DNA from: JALYOK01 sp963840785
GTDB lineage: Bacteria > Pseudomonadota > Gammaproteobacteria > Burkholderiales > JALYOK01
Length of the DNA stretch: 64,000 bases
Direction of reading: 5' to 3'
NCBI GenBank assembly: GCA_963840785.1
Contig: CAWJAF010000007.1
Location: 186,001-250,000, forward strand
This document shows, piece after piece, positions 18,208 through 27,374 of the stretch. The notes below the pieces were generated by a model. The model was not told the DNA's origin, ran no database searches, and saw only the letters and a program-made list of their open reading frames with translations. How positions within the stretch are numbered: the first letter of the stretch is position 1; the number at the start of each line of letters is the position of its first letter. The position numbers and the translations under genes were made by a program.

Positions 18208-19641
18208 ATGAATGCTGTAGCGACAGAGGGAAAAATCGTCCAGTGCATTGGCGCTGTGGTCGATATCCAGTTCCCGCGCGAGGCAATGCCCCACGTGTAC
18301 GACGCACTAACGCTGACCGATACGACATCGAAATTTGCCGAGCCCGGACTCACGTTTGAGGTGCAGCAACAGCTTGGTGACGGTGTCGTGCGAACCATTG
18401 CAATGGGGTCTTCCGACGGTCTGCGTCGCGGCATGTCGGTGAAGGGCACCGGCAAAGGCATCAGCGTCCCGGTCGGTCAAGCAACATTGGGCCGCATCAT
18501 GGACGTGTTGGGCCGGCCGATTGACGAGCGTGGTCCGATTGGCACCGATGAGCGTCGCGCTATTCACCAGCCCGCGCCGAAGTTCGACGAACTCTCTCCT
18601 TCGGTTGAATTGCTCGAGACCGGCATTAAAGTTATTGACTTGGTTTGCCCATTCGCTAAAGGCGGTAAGGTCGGCTTGTTCGGTGGTGCGGGCGTGGGTA
18701 AAACCGTGAACATGTTGGAACTAATTAACAACATCGCGAAAGAGCATTCCGGTTTGTCAGTTTTCGCCGGTGTGGGCGAGCGCACTCGTGAGGGTAACGA
18801 CTTCTATCACGAGATGACCGATGCGGGCGTTATCAATAAGGATAACCTCAACGAATCCAAAGTCGCGATGGTGTTCGGCCAGATGAATGAACCGCCCGGC
18901 AACCGCTTGCGCGTGGCGCTGACTGGCCTGACCATGGCAGAAAAATTCCGCGACGAAGGTCGCGACATTCTGTTCTTCGTGGATAACATTTATCGCTACA
19001 CCTTAGCCGGTACCGAAGTATCGGCGCTGCTCGGTCGTATGCCTTCCGCTGTGGGTTATCAACCGACATTGGCGGAAGAAATGGGCCGCTTGCAAGAGCG
19101 CATCACCTCGACCAAGGTTGGCTCGATTACGTCGATTCAGGCCGTTTACGTTCCTGCGGATGACTTGACCGATCCTTCGCCCGCAACTACCTTCTTACAC
19201 CTGGATTCCACCGTGGTGTTGTCGCGCGATATCGCGTCGCTCGGTATTTACCCAGCGGTCGATCCGCTCGATTCCACCTCGCGCCAGCTCGATCCGCTGG
19301 TGGTTGGCGAAGAGCACTACAACGTCGCCCGTGGTGTGCAGGCAACCTTGCAGCGCTACAAAGAATTGCGCGACATTATCGCGATTTTGGGTATGGACGA
19401 ATTGTCACCGGAAGATAAATTGGCCGTTGCCCGAGCACGGAAAATTCAACGCTTCTTGTCGCAGCCGTTCCACGTTGCGGAAGTGTTTACCGGTTCGCCC
19501 GGCAAATACGTGTCGCTGAAGGACACGATCAAGGGCTTCAAAGGCATTGTCGACGGCGAATACGATCATCTGCCCGAGCAAGCGTTCTACATGGTCGGCG
19601 GCATCGAAGAAGCGGTTGAGAAGGCAAAAACGATTCAGTAA
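18208..19641 (+). CDS. atpD: F1Fo ATP synthase subunit beta (catalytic)
   Basis: The 477-aa product has Walker A GGAGVGKT at 159-166, the catalytic Glu in GVGERTREGND, Walker B ILFFVDNIYRYT and the DELSPEDK segment. It catalyses ATP synthesis at three sites in F1. AGGAACGAAAGGA lies upstream of the ATG. Intact and highly conserved, so it is a good phylogenetic marker for naming the organism. Confidence 0.98.
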   Translation: MNAVATEGKIVQCIGAVVDIQFPREAMPHVYDALTLTDTTSKFAEPGLTFEVQQQLGDGVVRTIAMGSSDGLRRGMSVKGTGKGISVPVGQATLGRIMDVLGRPIDERGPIGTDERRAIHQPAPKFDELSPSVELLETGIKVIDLVCPFAKGGKVGLFGGAGVGKTVNMLELINNIAKEHSGLSVFAGVGERTREGNDFYHEMTDAGVINKDNLNESKVAMVFGQMNEPPGNRLRVALTGLTMAEKFRDEGRDILFFVDNIYRYTLAGTEVSALLGRMPSAVGYQPTLAEEMGRLQERITSTKVGSITSIQAVYVPADDLTDPSPATTFLHLDSTVVLSRDIASLGIYPAVDPLDSTSRQLDPLVVGEEHYNVARGVQATLQRYKELRDIIAILGMDELSPEDKLAVARARKIQRFLSQPFHVAEVFTGSPGKYVSLKDTIKGFKGIVDGEYDHLPEQAFYMVGGIEEAVEKAKTIQ

Positions 19642-19714
19642 CGCGTGAAGGGTGAAATGAAATTTAAGTCGTTCATGCCTCATCCATCCGCCTTCATCCT
19701 TAAGTAGGTAAGCA

Positions 19715-20140
19715 ATGGCCAATACGATCCACGTAGACGTAGTTAGCGCAGAAGCGCAAATCTTTTCCGGCGAAGCGGATTTCGTTGTTTTGCCCGGAGA
19801 AGCTGGCGAGTTAGGCATTTATCCCCGCCATACGCCCCTAATTACCCGCATTAAACCTGGTACCGTACGCATCAAAGTCACCGGCCAAGCGGCGGAAGAG
19901 CTCGTGTTTGTGGCTGGCGGCATCCTCGAAGTCCAGCCGGGAATGGTGACGGTTTTGGCCGATACCGCTATCCGCGGCCAGGATTTGGACGAAGCCAAAG
20001 CGTTGGAAGCGAAGAAATTAGCCGAAGAAGCGATGCAGAACAAGACAAGTAAACTGGAGATCGCGAAAGCCCAGTCCGAACTGGCCGAAGCGATGGCGCA
20101 AATCCAAGCGATCGAGAAGTTACGTCGCAAATCCCACTAA
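19715..20140 (+). CDS. atpC: F1Fo ATP synthase subunit epsilon
   Basis: The 141-aa product has the N-terminal beta-sandwich (HVDVVSAEAQIFSGEADFVVLPGEAGELGIYPRHTPL) and the C-terminal helical hairpin that can inhibit ATP hydrolysis. It is the last gene of the ATP synthase operon and is followed 31 bases later by a strong intrinsic terminator. Intact. Confidence 0.96.
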   Translation: MANTIHVDVVSAEAQIFSGEADFVVLPGEAGELGIYPRHTPLITRIKPGTVRIKVTGQAAEELVFVAGGILEVQPGMVTVLADTAIRGQDLDEAKALEAKKLAEEAMQNKTSKLEIAKAQSELAEAMAQIQAIEKLRRKSH

Positions 20141-20170
20141 CGTCCTCAATTCATTTGTAGTAACCTAACT

Positions 20171-20198
20171 AAGGCAGCTATGTAAAGCTGCCTTTTTT
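20171..20198 (+). terminator. Rho-independent terminator of the atp operon
   Basis: A nine-base stem (AAGGCAGCT pairing with AGCTGCCTT) closes a six-base loop and runs into a T-rich tail. It lies 31 bases after the atpC stop and 52 bases before glmU, so it separates the ATP synthase operon from glmU-glmS. Confidence 0.93.
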
Positions 20199-20249
20199 GT
20201 CTATATTGTCGGAATCGGGACGCTGCAAGCCCTTCTTGGCAAACAATAA

Positions 20250-21624
20250 ATGACCGCCCTAAACGTCGTCGTTCTGGCCGCTGGCCAGGGCAAACGCATG
20301 TATTCCAATTTACCCAAGGTGTTGCACAAACTGGCCGGCAAGCCAATGCTGCAACACGTGATGGATAGCGCTAATGCGCTGAATCCCAGCAAAATGTGCG
20401 TCGTTTATGGGCATGGCGGAGAAACGGTGCGAAACGCCTTTGCAGACTGTGCTGCGGTCTGGGCAAAGCAAGAACCGCAGCTCGGCACCGGTCATGCCGT
20501 GTTGCAAGCCGTACCCCATTTGGATAACGATGGCCTTACGCTGATTCTTTATGGTGACGTACCGCTCACTCGCTCGGATTCCCTAAAGCAACTGACTGAC
20601 GTTGCACAATCCGGGAAACTTGCCGTTCTCACGATTGAGCTCGAATGATCCAACTGGCTACGGCCGTATCGTCCGTGACAGCAAAGGCAACATCACCGGT
20701 ATCGTCGAACACAAAGACGCAACGCCCGAGCAGCACAAAATTCGCGAAGTGAACACTGGCATCATGGCCGTGCCGACACAGCACCTTTCGCGCTGGCTCA
20801 GCCAACTTAAAAACGACAACGCGCAAAAAGAATATTATTTGACTGACATCATCGCGATGGCCGTCAGCGAAAAAGTACCGGTCGCGGCCGTGCATCCACG
20901 CGCCGAATGGGAGACCTTGGGCATCAATAGCAAAGTTCAACTGGCGCAACTGGAGCGCACGCATCAAGCCAATATCGCCAATGAACTTTTGGAAAAGGGA
21001 GTTACCCTTGCCGATCCGGCTCGCCTCGACGTGCGCGGCAATCTCACCTGCGGCAAAGATGTGTACATTGATATCAATTGCGTGTTCGAAGGCAGCGTCA
21101 CCCTCGGCGACAATGTTTCAATCAGTGCCGGTTGCGTACTGAAAAATGCGACGATCGCAAACGACACCCAGATCGCGCCGTACAGCGTTCTCGACGATGC
21201 CGTAGTGGGCGCTGACTGTCGCATAGGCCCTTACGCCAGGCTGCGCCCAGGCACTAAGCTCGCCGAAGGTGCGCACGTCGGCAATTTCGTTGAACTCAAA
21301 AACACCGAACTCGGCAAAGGTTCCAAAGCCAATCACCTCGCCTACGTCGGCGATGCCACGGTCGGCAGCAACGTCAACATCGGCGCAGGAACAATTACTT
21401 GCAATTACGACGGCGCTAACAAATATCGCACCATTATCGAAGACGATGTCTTCATCGGCTCCGACACGCAACTCGTCGCGCCCGTTACCGTGCGCAAAGG
21501 CGCGACACTTGGCGCCGGCACCACATTAACCAAAGAAGCGCCAGCAGGCGAATTGACCATCTCGCGCGCAAAACAAATCACCATCCCCGGCTGGAAACGG
21601 CCCGTGAAAACCCCAAAGAATTAA
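20250..21624 (+). CDS. glmU: Bifunctional N-acetylglucosamine-1-phosphate uridyltransferase/acetyltransferase GlmU (one frameshift)
   Basis: GlmU makes UDP-GlcNAc for peptidoglycan and LPS: it acetylates glucosamine-1-phosphate and then uridylates it. The N-terminal pyrophosphorylase starts LNVVVLAAGQGKRMYSNLPKVLH, and the C-terminal left-handed beta-helix of hexapeptide repeats runs from about base 21000 to the end (NYDGANKYRTIIEDDVFIGSD). The frame breaks near 20643: LTIEL resumes as NDPTGYGRIVRD after one extra base. Both domains are otherwise complete. It is followed by glmS after 13 bases, a common pairing. Confidence 0.95.
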
Positions 21625-21637
21625 CGAGGCAAAACTT

Positions 21638-23464
21638 ATGTGTGGAATCGTCGGCGCCGTCGCCAATCGTAATGTCGTTCCGTTGTTGATCGAAGGCCTG
21701 CGCCGGCTTGAATATCGCGGCTACGATTCCGCCGGCGTTGCCGTGCTCAACGGCGGTATCAGCCGCGTGCGTTCGGTCGGCCGCGTCGCCGATATGGAAG
21801 CCAAAGCCGCCGCGGTGAATCTTCACGGCGTCGTCGGCATCGGCCACACGCGCTGGGCGACTCACGGCGGCGTCACCGAATTCAACGCTCATCCGCATGT
21901 TTCCGGCGGCACGATCGCCGTCGTCCACAACGGCATTATCGAGAATCACGACGAGCATCGCGCCAATCTGAAAAAACTAGGCTACGTATTCGAATCGCAG
22001 ACCGACACCGAAGTGATCGCTCACCTCATTCATCATCATTACAGCGAATGCAATAACCTTTTCACCGCAACGCAGCGCGCAGTGAAAGAATTGATCGGCG
22101 CCTTTGCCATCGGCGCAGTGTGTTTGAAAACCCCAGAAGTCATGACCTGCGCCCGCCTCGGCTGTCCGCTGTTAATCGGCCTCGGCGAAGGCGAAAATTT
22201 CATCGCTTCCGATGTTTCCGCCGTGTTATCCGCCACGCGTCGCGTGATGTATCTCGACGATGGTGACGTCGCCGAAATCCGTCGCGATGGCGTCACCGTT
22301 GTCGATAAAACTGGCGTCAAAGTCGATCGCCCCGTACGCGTCAGCGATGTGTCGCTCGCGTCCATGGAGCTCGGCCCCTACAGCCACTTCATGCAAAAAG
22401 AAATTCACGAACAACCGCGTGCACTGACCGACACGATCGAAGCCGTCATCAACGATGGTTTCGAGCCGATACTATTCGGCGCCGAAGCTGAAGTGTTGTT
22501 TAAGAAAATCGACAGCATTTTGATACTCGCCGCCGGCACCAGCTACCACGCCGGCCTCACCGCGAAATACTGGCTCGAGAGCATCGCCAAAGTCCCGGTT
22601 TCCGTCGAAATCGCCAGCGAATATCGCTATCGCGAATCGGTTGCAAATCCGAAGCAACTCATCATCACCATCTCGCAATCCGGCGAAACGCTAGACACGA
22701 TGGAAGCGTTGAAACATGCGAAAAGCATGGGCCAAACCGCCACGCTTTCAATTTGCAACGTGCCGGAGAGCGCCATTCCACGCGCCTCCCAGCTCGTTTA
22801 CTTCACACGCGCGGGCGCGGAAATCGGCGTCGCCTCGACCAAAGCATTCACCACACAATTGGTTTCGTTATTCACACTTGCCGTAACCTTAGCGAAAACG
22901 CGCGGTGTCCTCAGCGCCGAAAAAGAAGCCGAATATCTCGACAACTTGCGCCACCTGCCCGGCAGCGTGCAACACGCGCTCAACCTAGAACCGCAAATCG
23001 CCGAGTGGGCAAAAATGTTTTCGCCAAAACACCACACATTATTTTTAGGCCGCGGCATCCACTACCCCATCGCCTTAGAAGGCGCGCTCAAACTCAAAGA
23101 AATTTCCTACATCCACGCCGAAGCCTATCCGGCCGGCGAACTCAAACACGGCCCGCTCGCGTTAGTCGATAACGACATGCCCGTCGTCGTCATCGCGCCG
23201 AACGACGCCCTGCTCGAAAAAGTAAAATCCAACATGCAAGAAGTCCGCGCCCGCGGCGGCGAACTATTCGTCTTCGCCGATCTCGACAGCCACTTCGCCG
23301 AAAGCGAAGGCGTGCACGTCATCCGCACGCCGAGACACTTTGGTGTGTTGTCGCCGATTGTTCACTCGATTCCTGTACAGATTTTGGCTTATCATGCGGC
23401 GTTACAAAAAGGCACGGATGTGGATAAGCCGAGAAATCTAGCCAAATCTGTTACGGTTGAATAA
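21638..23464 (+). CDS. glmS: Glutamine-fructose-6-phosphate aminotransferase GlmS
   Basis: GlmS makes glucosamine-6-phosphate from fructose-6-phosphate and glutamine, the entry step to amino sugars. The 608-aa product keeps the N-terminal glutaminase nucleophile Cys2 (MCGIVGAV), GHTRWATHG, two SIS sugar-isomerase domains (ILAAGTSYHAGL; FLGRGIHYPIALEGALKLKEISY) and the invariant KSVTVE tail. The frame is clean. No glmS ribozyme is expected in this lineage, and none was seen. Confidence 0.98.
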   Translation: MCGIVGAVANRNVVPLLIEGLRRLEYRGYDSAGVAVLNGGISRVRSVGRVADMEAKAAAVNLHGVVGIGHTRWATHGGVTEFNAHPHVSGGTIAVVHNGIIENHDEHRANLKKLGYVFESQTDTEVIAHLIHHHYSECNNLFTATQRAVKELIGAFAIGAVCLKTPEVMTCARLGCPLLIGLGEGENFIASDVSAVLSATRRVMYLDDGDVAEIRRDGVTVVDKTGVKVDRPVRVSDVSLASMELGPYSHFMQKEIHEQPRALTDTIEAVINDGFEPILFGAEAEVLFKKIDSILILAAGTSYHAGLTAKYWLESIAKVPVSVEIASEYRYRESVANPKQLIITISQSGETLDTMEALKHAKSMGQTATLSICNVPESAIPRASQLVYFTRAGAEIGVASTKAFTTQLVSLFTLAVTLAKTRGVLSAEKEAEYLDNLRHLPGSVQHALNLEPQIAEWAKMFSPKHHTLFLGRGIHYPIALEGALKLKEISYIHAEAYPAGELKHGPLALVDNDMPVVVIAPNDALLEKVKSNMQEVRARGGELFVFADLDSHFAESEGVHVIRTPRHFGVLSPIVHSIPVQILAYHAALQKGTDVDKPRNLAKSVTVE

Positions 23465-23477
23465 AAAATCCATTCCC

Positions 23478-23502
23478 CGTCATTCCCGCGAAGGCGGGAA
23501 CC
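23478..23502. repeat. REP-like palindrome (GTCATTCCCGCGAAGGCGGGAAC)
   Basis: A seven-base stem TTCCCGC/GCGGGAA with loop GAAG (23483-23500) lies 19 bases after the glmS stop. This type of palindrome is common between genes in Proteobacteria. A related half (CCGCCTTCGCAGGAATGAC) occurs at about 28335-28353. It may help terminate or stabilise the glmS transcript. Confidence 0.75.
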
Positions 23503-23547
23503 CCGCGTCTTCAGAAAAACGCATCAAATTGTAGTTTGCATCGAATA

Positions 23548-23567
23548 GTTATTGTATATACAATAAC
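23548..23567. promoter_or_regulatory. Perfect 20-bp palindrome upstream of brnT: likely operator
   Basis: GTTATTGTAT and its exact reverse complement abut, ending three bases before the brnT ATG. BrnTA operons are autorepressed by the BrnA ribbon-helix-helix antitoxin, so this is the likely operator. It overlaps where the ribosome site would be, so the transcript probably has a very short leader. Confidence 0.7.
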
Positions 23568-23570
23568 CTC

Positions 23571-23846
23571 ATGCGAATCATCTACGATCTGGTCAAGCGT
23601 GAAAAGACACTTGCCGATCGCGGGCTAGATTTCGCCGACGCCGAGATTGTCTTCGCCGGCGTCACCGTGGAAATCGAAGACACACGTAAAAACTATGGTG
23701 AAACTCGAACCATCTTTTTTGGCCTATTGGAAGGCCGGATGGTCGTCATCGGCTACACGCCGCGTGGTGCCGATCGCCATATTTTTAGTATGAGGAAAGC
23801 AAATGACCGCGAACAAACCCGAATCGCCCCGCTCCTTGAAATCTGA
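23571..23846 (+). CDS. brnT: BrnT family ribonuclease toxin
   Basis: The 91-aa product has BrnT features: N-terminal segment ending KTLADRGLDFADAEIVFAG, a central TRTIFFGLLEGRMVVIGYTPRG and the C-terminal HIFSMRKANDRE block with the conserved Arg/Ser/Arg. BrnT is a RelE-fold RNase that blocks translation. The start follows the palindromic operator closely. The downstream antitoxin overlaps it by 44 bases, the usual brnT-brnA order. Confidence 0.9.
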   Translation: MRIIYDLVKREKTLADRGLDFADAEIVFAGVTVEIEDTRKNYGETRTIFFGLLEGRMVVIGYTPRGADRHIFSMRKANDREQTRIAPLLEI

Positions 23847-24078
23847 TCTCGCGCGCGTCGACGTACACAAGATTCGCACGGAAGAGTACAAGGAACTCCC
23901 CGAACTCACCGACGAAATGCTCGCGCGCGCGAAAGTCAACAAAGGCGGGAGGCCAGTATCGCCCAACCCGCGCAAATTAATTTCGTTGCGTCTGCCGGTT
24001 GACGTCATCGAGCGATGGAAGGCAACCGGTGCCGGCTGGCAAACTCGGATGGTTGAACGCTTGAGTAAATTCCGATGA
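23803..24078 (+). CDS. brnA: BrnA family ribbon-helix-helix antitoxin
   Basis: The 91-aa product has an acidic N-terminal part (ELPELTDEMLARAKVNKGGRP) and a C-terminal DNA-binding segment ISLRLPVDVIERWKATGAGWQTRMVERL, typical of BrnA. It neutralises BrnT and represses the operon. The ATG lies inside brnT, which couples translation. Intact. Confidence 0.9.
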   Translation: MTANKPESPRSLKSDLARVDVHKIRTEEYKELPELTDEMLARAKVNKGGRPVSPNPRKLISLRLPVDVIERWKATGAGWQTRMVERLSKFR

Positions 24079-24097
24079 AGAAATATTATTTGTTTTC

Positions 24098-24810
24098 ATG
24101 AACGATCTACTATTTCGGTTTTTGGGCGAGGTCGTGGCGTACGGTGGCTCGACCGCGGCTTTTGCCTATCTCATCTTTCAGTTTCTTGGTAAGGGTTGGA
24201 TCGAGAACAAATTCTCGCAAAAACTGGAGCAATACAAACACCAACAAGCGCTCGAAATTCAAAGACTCCGGGTGCAAATTGACTCAATGCTTAATGGCGT
24301 TCTCAAGATTCAGGAGAAAGAGTTCGAAACACTACCCGACGCGTGGAGCAAGCTCGATGAAGCATTTGGCCGCGTTTCGGCACTAACTTCTCCAGTGCAA
24401 CAGTTTCCGAATCTCAATGGAATCACATCAGCTCGGCTGGATGAGTTTCTTGAACGGTCGGAACTATTCGAGACCCAAAGAGAAGAAGTCCGCGAGTCGT
24501 CAGACAAAGTTAGCGCGTATCAAGAAGCAGTTTTTTGGCATCGGCTACACACAGTTAATCAAGCATGCGCCGAGTTGCACAACTATGTTGCGCGAAACGG
24601 AATCTTCTTTCCACCCGAAATAAAAGAGAAGTTCACCAAAGTCTCGGAAGAATTGTGGTTAGCAGTTAGCAAAAAAAGATCGGGCATGAAGCAAAGGACT
24701 ATAAACTTCAAAATGAAGGCTGGACGAAAGTAAAGACTGACATCGAACCACTTTACAAGGCGATCGAAGCGGATATTCACTCGCGCCTCCATTCCCATGG
24801 TCATAGCTAA
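24098..24810 (+). CDS. Unknown membrane-anchored coiled-coil protein (frameshift near the end)
   Basis: I do not recognise the family. One N-terminal hydrophobic segment (VAYGGSTAAFAYLIFQFLG) is followed by a charged helical region (KFSQKLEQYKHQQALEIQRL) likely to form a coiled coil, then a largely helical soluble domain with WHRLHTVNQACAELHNYVARNG. At a seven-A run near 24669-24675 a one-base loss changes the C-terminus: the other frame adds KDYKLQNEGWTKVKTDIEP and ends at the TAA 24808-24810, in better keeping with the rest. It begins 20 bases after brnA in an accessory patch. Single-pass coiled-coil proteins of this sort occur in defence islands, but nothing here proves such a role. Confidence 0.6.
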
Positions 24811-24888
24811 CACTCTTCTAACTCTAGGTAGAGCGGACGCCTATCGGTGCTGCTCAGAAAAAGTTAATCGTGCAAAAAGAAACGCGCG

Positions 24889-25356
24889 ATGAAAGTCCTC
24901 CGTGCCAGCATCATCATTGCGCTGTTTTCTCTTATGCCCTACTTGCTTGTTTCATGGGCATATACGGAATTCACCGGTGGAGGATCAAAACAATTCTGGG
25001 GTGCCTTTTGGGTACTAATTGCGGTCAGGCTCTTTTTTGGAGTTATTGAAACGCTCGGCGGTATTCTATCTTGGCGCTTCTATGGTAAGAAGCTGATGAT
25101 CAATAAATTCCTTGGCTTATTGCGGGCGAACAATTTTCCTAAGCGCGAATATCAGCACGATGACTTTTCGGCCTATTTGGCTCGTATCGAAGACAGAGGG
25201 TATGCCGATTCGACCAAAACATGCGCGAAAGAAATTGGTTTTCTCTTATCAACATTCGAGAGCATGGGAACCCTACAGGGCATGAGAATACACGCTGCGT
25301 CAGAAGCTGCGTTGGAAGCATATTCTCCTAAATCTGAAGCCCCCATATATGAGTAG
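24889..25356 (+). CDS. Unknown two-helix membrane protein
   Basis: The 155-aa product has two N-terminal transmembrane segments (IIIALFSLMPYLLVSWAY and FWGAFWVLIAVRLFFGVIETL) and a soluble C-terminal part of about 90 aa (KREYQHDDFSAYLARIEDRGY). No family recognised. It lies between the coiled-coil membrane protein and the decayed AbiEii-like pair. The coding strand matches both neighbours, so shared transcription is possible, but the 78-base gap upstream may hold its own promoter. Confidence 0.6.
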   Translation: MKVLRASIIIALFSLMPYLLVSWAYTEFTGGGSKQFWGAFWVLIAVRLFFGVIETLGGILSWRFYGKKLMINKFLGLLRANNFPKREYQHDDFSAYLARIEDRGYADSTKTCAKEIGFLLSTFESMGTLQGMRIHAASEAALEAYSPKSEAPIYE

Positions 25357-25430
25357 AATGGTAGATTAGAGTAAGTAACGAACCCCAACATCAACTGCGC
25401 CAAACTGAAATCATCAAGTTAAGTGGTATT

Positions 25431-25461
25431 GCCAGAGCCCGCATGGATACTGGCTCCTGGC
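25431..25461 (+). repeat. Hairpin-family element, copy with GCCAG/CTGGC stem
   Basis: Stem GCCAG (25431-25435) pairs with CTGGC (25457-25461) around a loop containing the conserved CGCATGGATACTGGCT. It lies in a 220-base gap with no gene. See the finding on this family. Confidence 0.75.
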
Positions 25462-25576
25462 GCATTCCCCTTGGTTGTAACCAGTGCAACAAAAATAATA
25501 ATTCCCGTGAACGTCTTGTTGTGAAGGCGTAAAATATGGGTTTGGTCTTCGACCATTTCACGCACTGAATCGACGC

Positions 25577-25873
25577 ATGTCGCAATTAGATCGGCTCGCT
25601 TTAAAGCGCTTAGCCGAAAAATACATCTGGTGGAAAACACCAGATGAAGCCCTCGCACAACCCGACCGATTGTTCGCGCAAGTGATGAATATCGGCGATT
25701 ACGACGATGTCCTTCTGCTCATCGAAAACGTTGGTGAGAAAGCTTTACGAGATGTACTCGCTCACGCGGAAATCGGCCAGTTCAACGAACGTTCCTGGGC
25801 CTATTGGCATTACCGACTCGGGCTTGCGTTGCCTGAGCAAGTTCCGCCGATGCCATCGCGAAAAGTCGCGTGA
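25577..25873 (+). CDS. Probable antitoxin-like partner of an AbiEii-type nucleotidyltransferase
   Basis: The 98-aa product contains GDYDDVLLLIENVGEKALRDVL and ends with RSWAYWHYRLGLALPEQVPPMP. Short proteins with a comparable tail are often found just before AbiEii/AbiGii-type nucleotidyltransferases in Proteobacteria; this is recalled context rather than a demonstrated homology. Its stop overlaps the next start (25870), as in toxin-antitoxin pairs. Function inferred from context only. Confidence 0.6.
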   Translation: MSQLDRLALKRLAEKYIWWKTPDEALAQPDRLFAQVMNIGDYDDVLLLIENVGEKALRDVLAHAEIGQFNERSWAYWHYRLGLALPEQVPPMPSRKVA

Positions 25874-26195
25874 CAAATCGTTTCACTCCACGCCTAGACG
25901 TTTTGCCCGATACACAAAGGCGCCTTTGGCTGGAGTTGCGGACAGCTTCCAATTTGGGTTTCGTTTTGTATGGCGGCACCGCGATTGCATTAAGGTTAGG
26001 TCATCGGCCTTCGGTAGGTTTTGATTTCTTTTCCGAGGAGAAAAACCTGTTGATAGCAGCAGCGGGTTCGGTTCGAAAGCTACCCCAGGTCGACATCTTG
26101 TCTCGGCAAATATCCAGTTCCGTTTCGTCCTGATCAAAACCGGTTCTGAAAATTTCAGAATCGAAGTATTCTCGTTAATCGTTTGCCAGAAAACA
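25870..26195 (+). pseudogene. AbiEii/AbiGii-type nucleotidyltransferase toxin, truncated
   Basis: The segment GFVLYGGTAIALRLGHRPSVGFDFF is the nucleotidyltransferase signature (GG...DF) of the AbiEii toxin family, which transfers nucleotides to tRNA or another target. The frame breaks near 26060-26090: the other frame gives ANIQFRFVLIKTGSENFRIEVF before stopping. Full-length AbiEii-like proteins are about 200-300 aa, so even with the break repaired this copy is short and runs into the convergent hydratase gene. It is probably a real remnant, unlike the error-broken core genes. Confidence 0.65.
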
Positions 26196-26197
26196 TT

Positions 26198-27016
26198 TCA
26201 TCGAAACAAAACCTCAATCCCCGGAACACCTAAAGAACCATAGTCCGACGACCAAACCTCGCCAGCCGTAATCGGCAACGCATCGGTGAGCGTGCCAGTA
26301 GTCACAATCTCCCCAGCAGCCAGTGCCGGAAACTGTGGTTGTTCGGAAAGAACGCCGGCGAGATGCGAGAGCGCAAGGGCTGGGTTCCCTAGGACAGCCG
26401 CACCAGTACCCGTCTCCATCACCTGATCACCGCGACGCAGCGTGAGCGCGAACGATTCGAGCAGGCCGACGAGCCCGCGCCGATTTTCCGAATTCACGGC
26501 AATGGGCGTGCCGACAACAAGAGCACCATGCAAACCAAACCCAGCAGCGCAGTCGGCGGCTTTGAATTTCCAATTTGGGAAATGGCTTTGCACGATTTCA
26601 AAACCCGCCGCGATCCATTCCACGCCTTCGAGCACAATGTATGGGTCATCGGTCACCGGGATGTTGGAGCGAAGTTTGAAAACGACTTCCGGTTCGATGC
26701 GCGGTTGAACGAACCGCGCGAGGGAAATTTCAGCTCGGTTGTTTTCCGCAAAGTGCAACGTGCGCGACCACACATGCGCCCAAAGTGGGCGATCAACGTT
26801 GTAACGTGGCCAGATCGATCGATTCGTAAATCCGATCTTGCGTCCGATTGGGTGCCAACCCTGAGTGATTCGGCGCTTTAGAATTTCATGTTGCACCACG
26901 TAGCCTTGCGCCATATCAAAGTTCGGATCCGTGCTTGTGAAAGGCTCAAGCGTCTGGTCTCGATCGTAGGCGAGGATGAGTCGAGACGCGATTTCGTTGA
27001 TATCCGCCGTAGGCAA
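26198..27016 (-). CDS. 2-keto-4-pentenoate hydratase family protein
   Basis: The 272-aa product matches the MhpD/4-oxalocrotonate decarboxylase branch of the fumarylacetoacetase superfamily: GYVVQHEILKRRITQGWHPIGRKIGFTNR at the N-terminus, EPEVVFKLRSNIP with metal-binding acids, and DYGSLGVPGIEVLF near the end. Enzymes of this branch hydrate 2-hydroxypenta-2,4-dienoate or decarboxylate oxalocrotonate in aromatic catabolism; isolated copies like this one are of uncertain substrate. It is separated from the next gene by five bases on the same strand and so likely shares its transcript. Confidence 0.82.
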   Translation of the reverse strand: MPTADINEIASRLILAYDRDQTLEPFTSTDPNFDMAQGYVVQHEILKRRITQGWHPIGRKIGFTNRSIWPRYNVDRPLWAHVWSRTLHFAENNRAEISLARFVQPRIEPEVVFKLRSNIPVTDDPYIVLEGVEWIAAGFEIVQSHFPNWKFKAADCAAGFGLHGALVVGTPIAVNSENRRGLVGLLESFALTLRRGDQVMETGTGAAVLGNPALALSHLAGVLSEQPQFPALAAGEIVTTGTLTDALPITAGEVWSSDYGSLGVPGIEVLFR

Positions 27017-27021
27017 TTCCG

Positions 27022-27366
27022 CTATAAAAGTTTCAATTGGTAGATCGCCTCATCGAAACCAATTAAACACTCCGATCCGGTTTCAATGACTGGGCGTTTG
27101 ATTGCGCTGGGATAGGCAACCATAATTGGGATCGCGCCTTGCGCCGAATCCGCGCCGGCCGGTTCGATGAAAGAAAGTTTTTTCCACGTCGTGCCGCGCC
27201 GATTCAAAACAACGTTCACGCCCAGTGCATCGCACCATCGTGCGACCTGGCCCATGCTTGGCGGCGTCTTTTTGAAGTCAACAAATTCATAGTCGATGCC
27301 GTGACCATCAAGCCATGCCCGCGCTTTTTTCACCGTGTCGCAATTCTTGATTCCATAAACTTTCAT
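27022..27366 (-). CDS. ArsC/Spx family reductase-like protein (YffB type)
   Basis: The 114-aa product starts MKVYGIKNCDTVKKARAWLDGHGIDYEFVDF, the thioredoxin-like fold of the ArsC/Spx family with a single N-terminal Cys (NCDT) as in YffB proteins. The motif RRGTTWKKLS aligns with the conserved Arg segment. YffB is thought to be a glutathione-dependent thiol reductase; its substrate is not established. The gene lies between the hydratase and enoyl-CoA hydratase genes, all leftward with short gaps. Confidence 0.85.
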   Translation of the reverse strand: MKVYGIKNCDTVKKARAWLDGHGIDYEFVDFKKTPPSMGQVARWCDALGVNVVLNRRGTTWKKLSFIEPAGADSAQGAIPIMVAYPSAIKRPVIETGSECLIGFDEAIYQLKLL

Positions 27367-27374
27367 GTCGAATC

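Noticed and set aside
23465..23570. Riboswitch or ribozyme linked to glmS
   Set aside because: The glmS ribozyme lies upstream of the gene in Gram-positives; only a REP-like palindrome is seen here, downstream.
23571..26195. Integrated prophage or integrative element
   Set aside because: No integrase, transposase, tRNA target or direct-repeat borders were found; only toxin modules and unknown membrane proteins are present.
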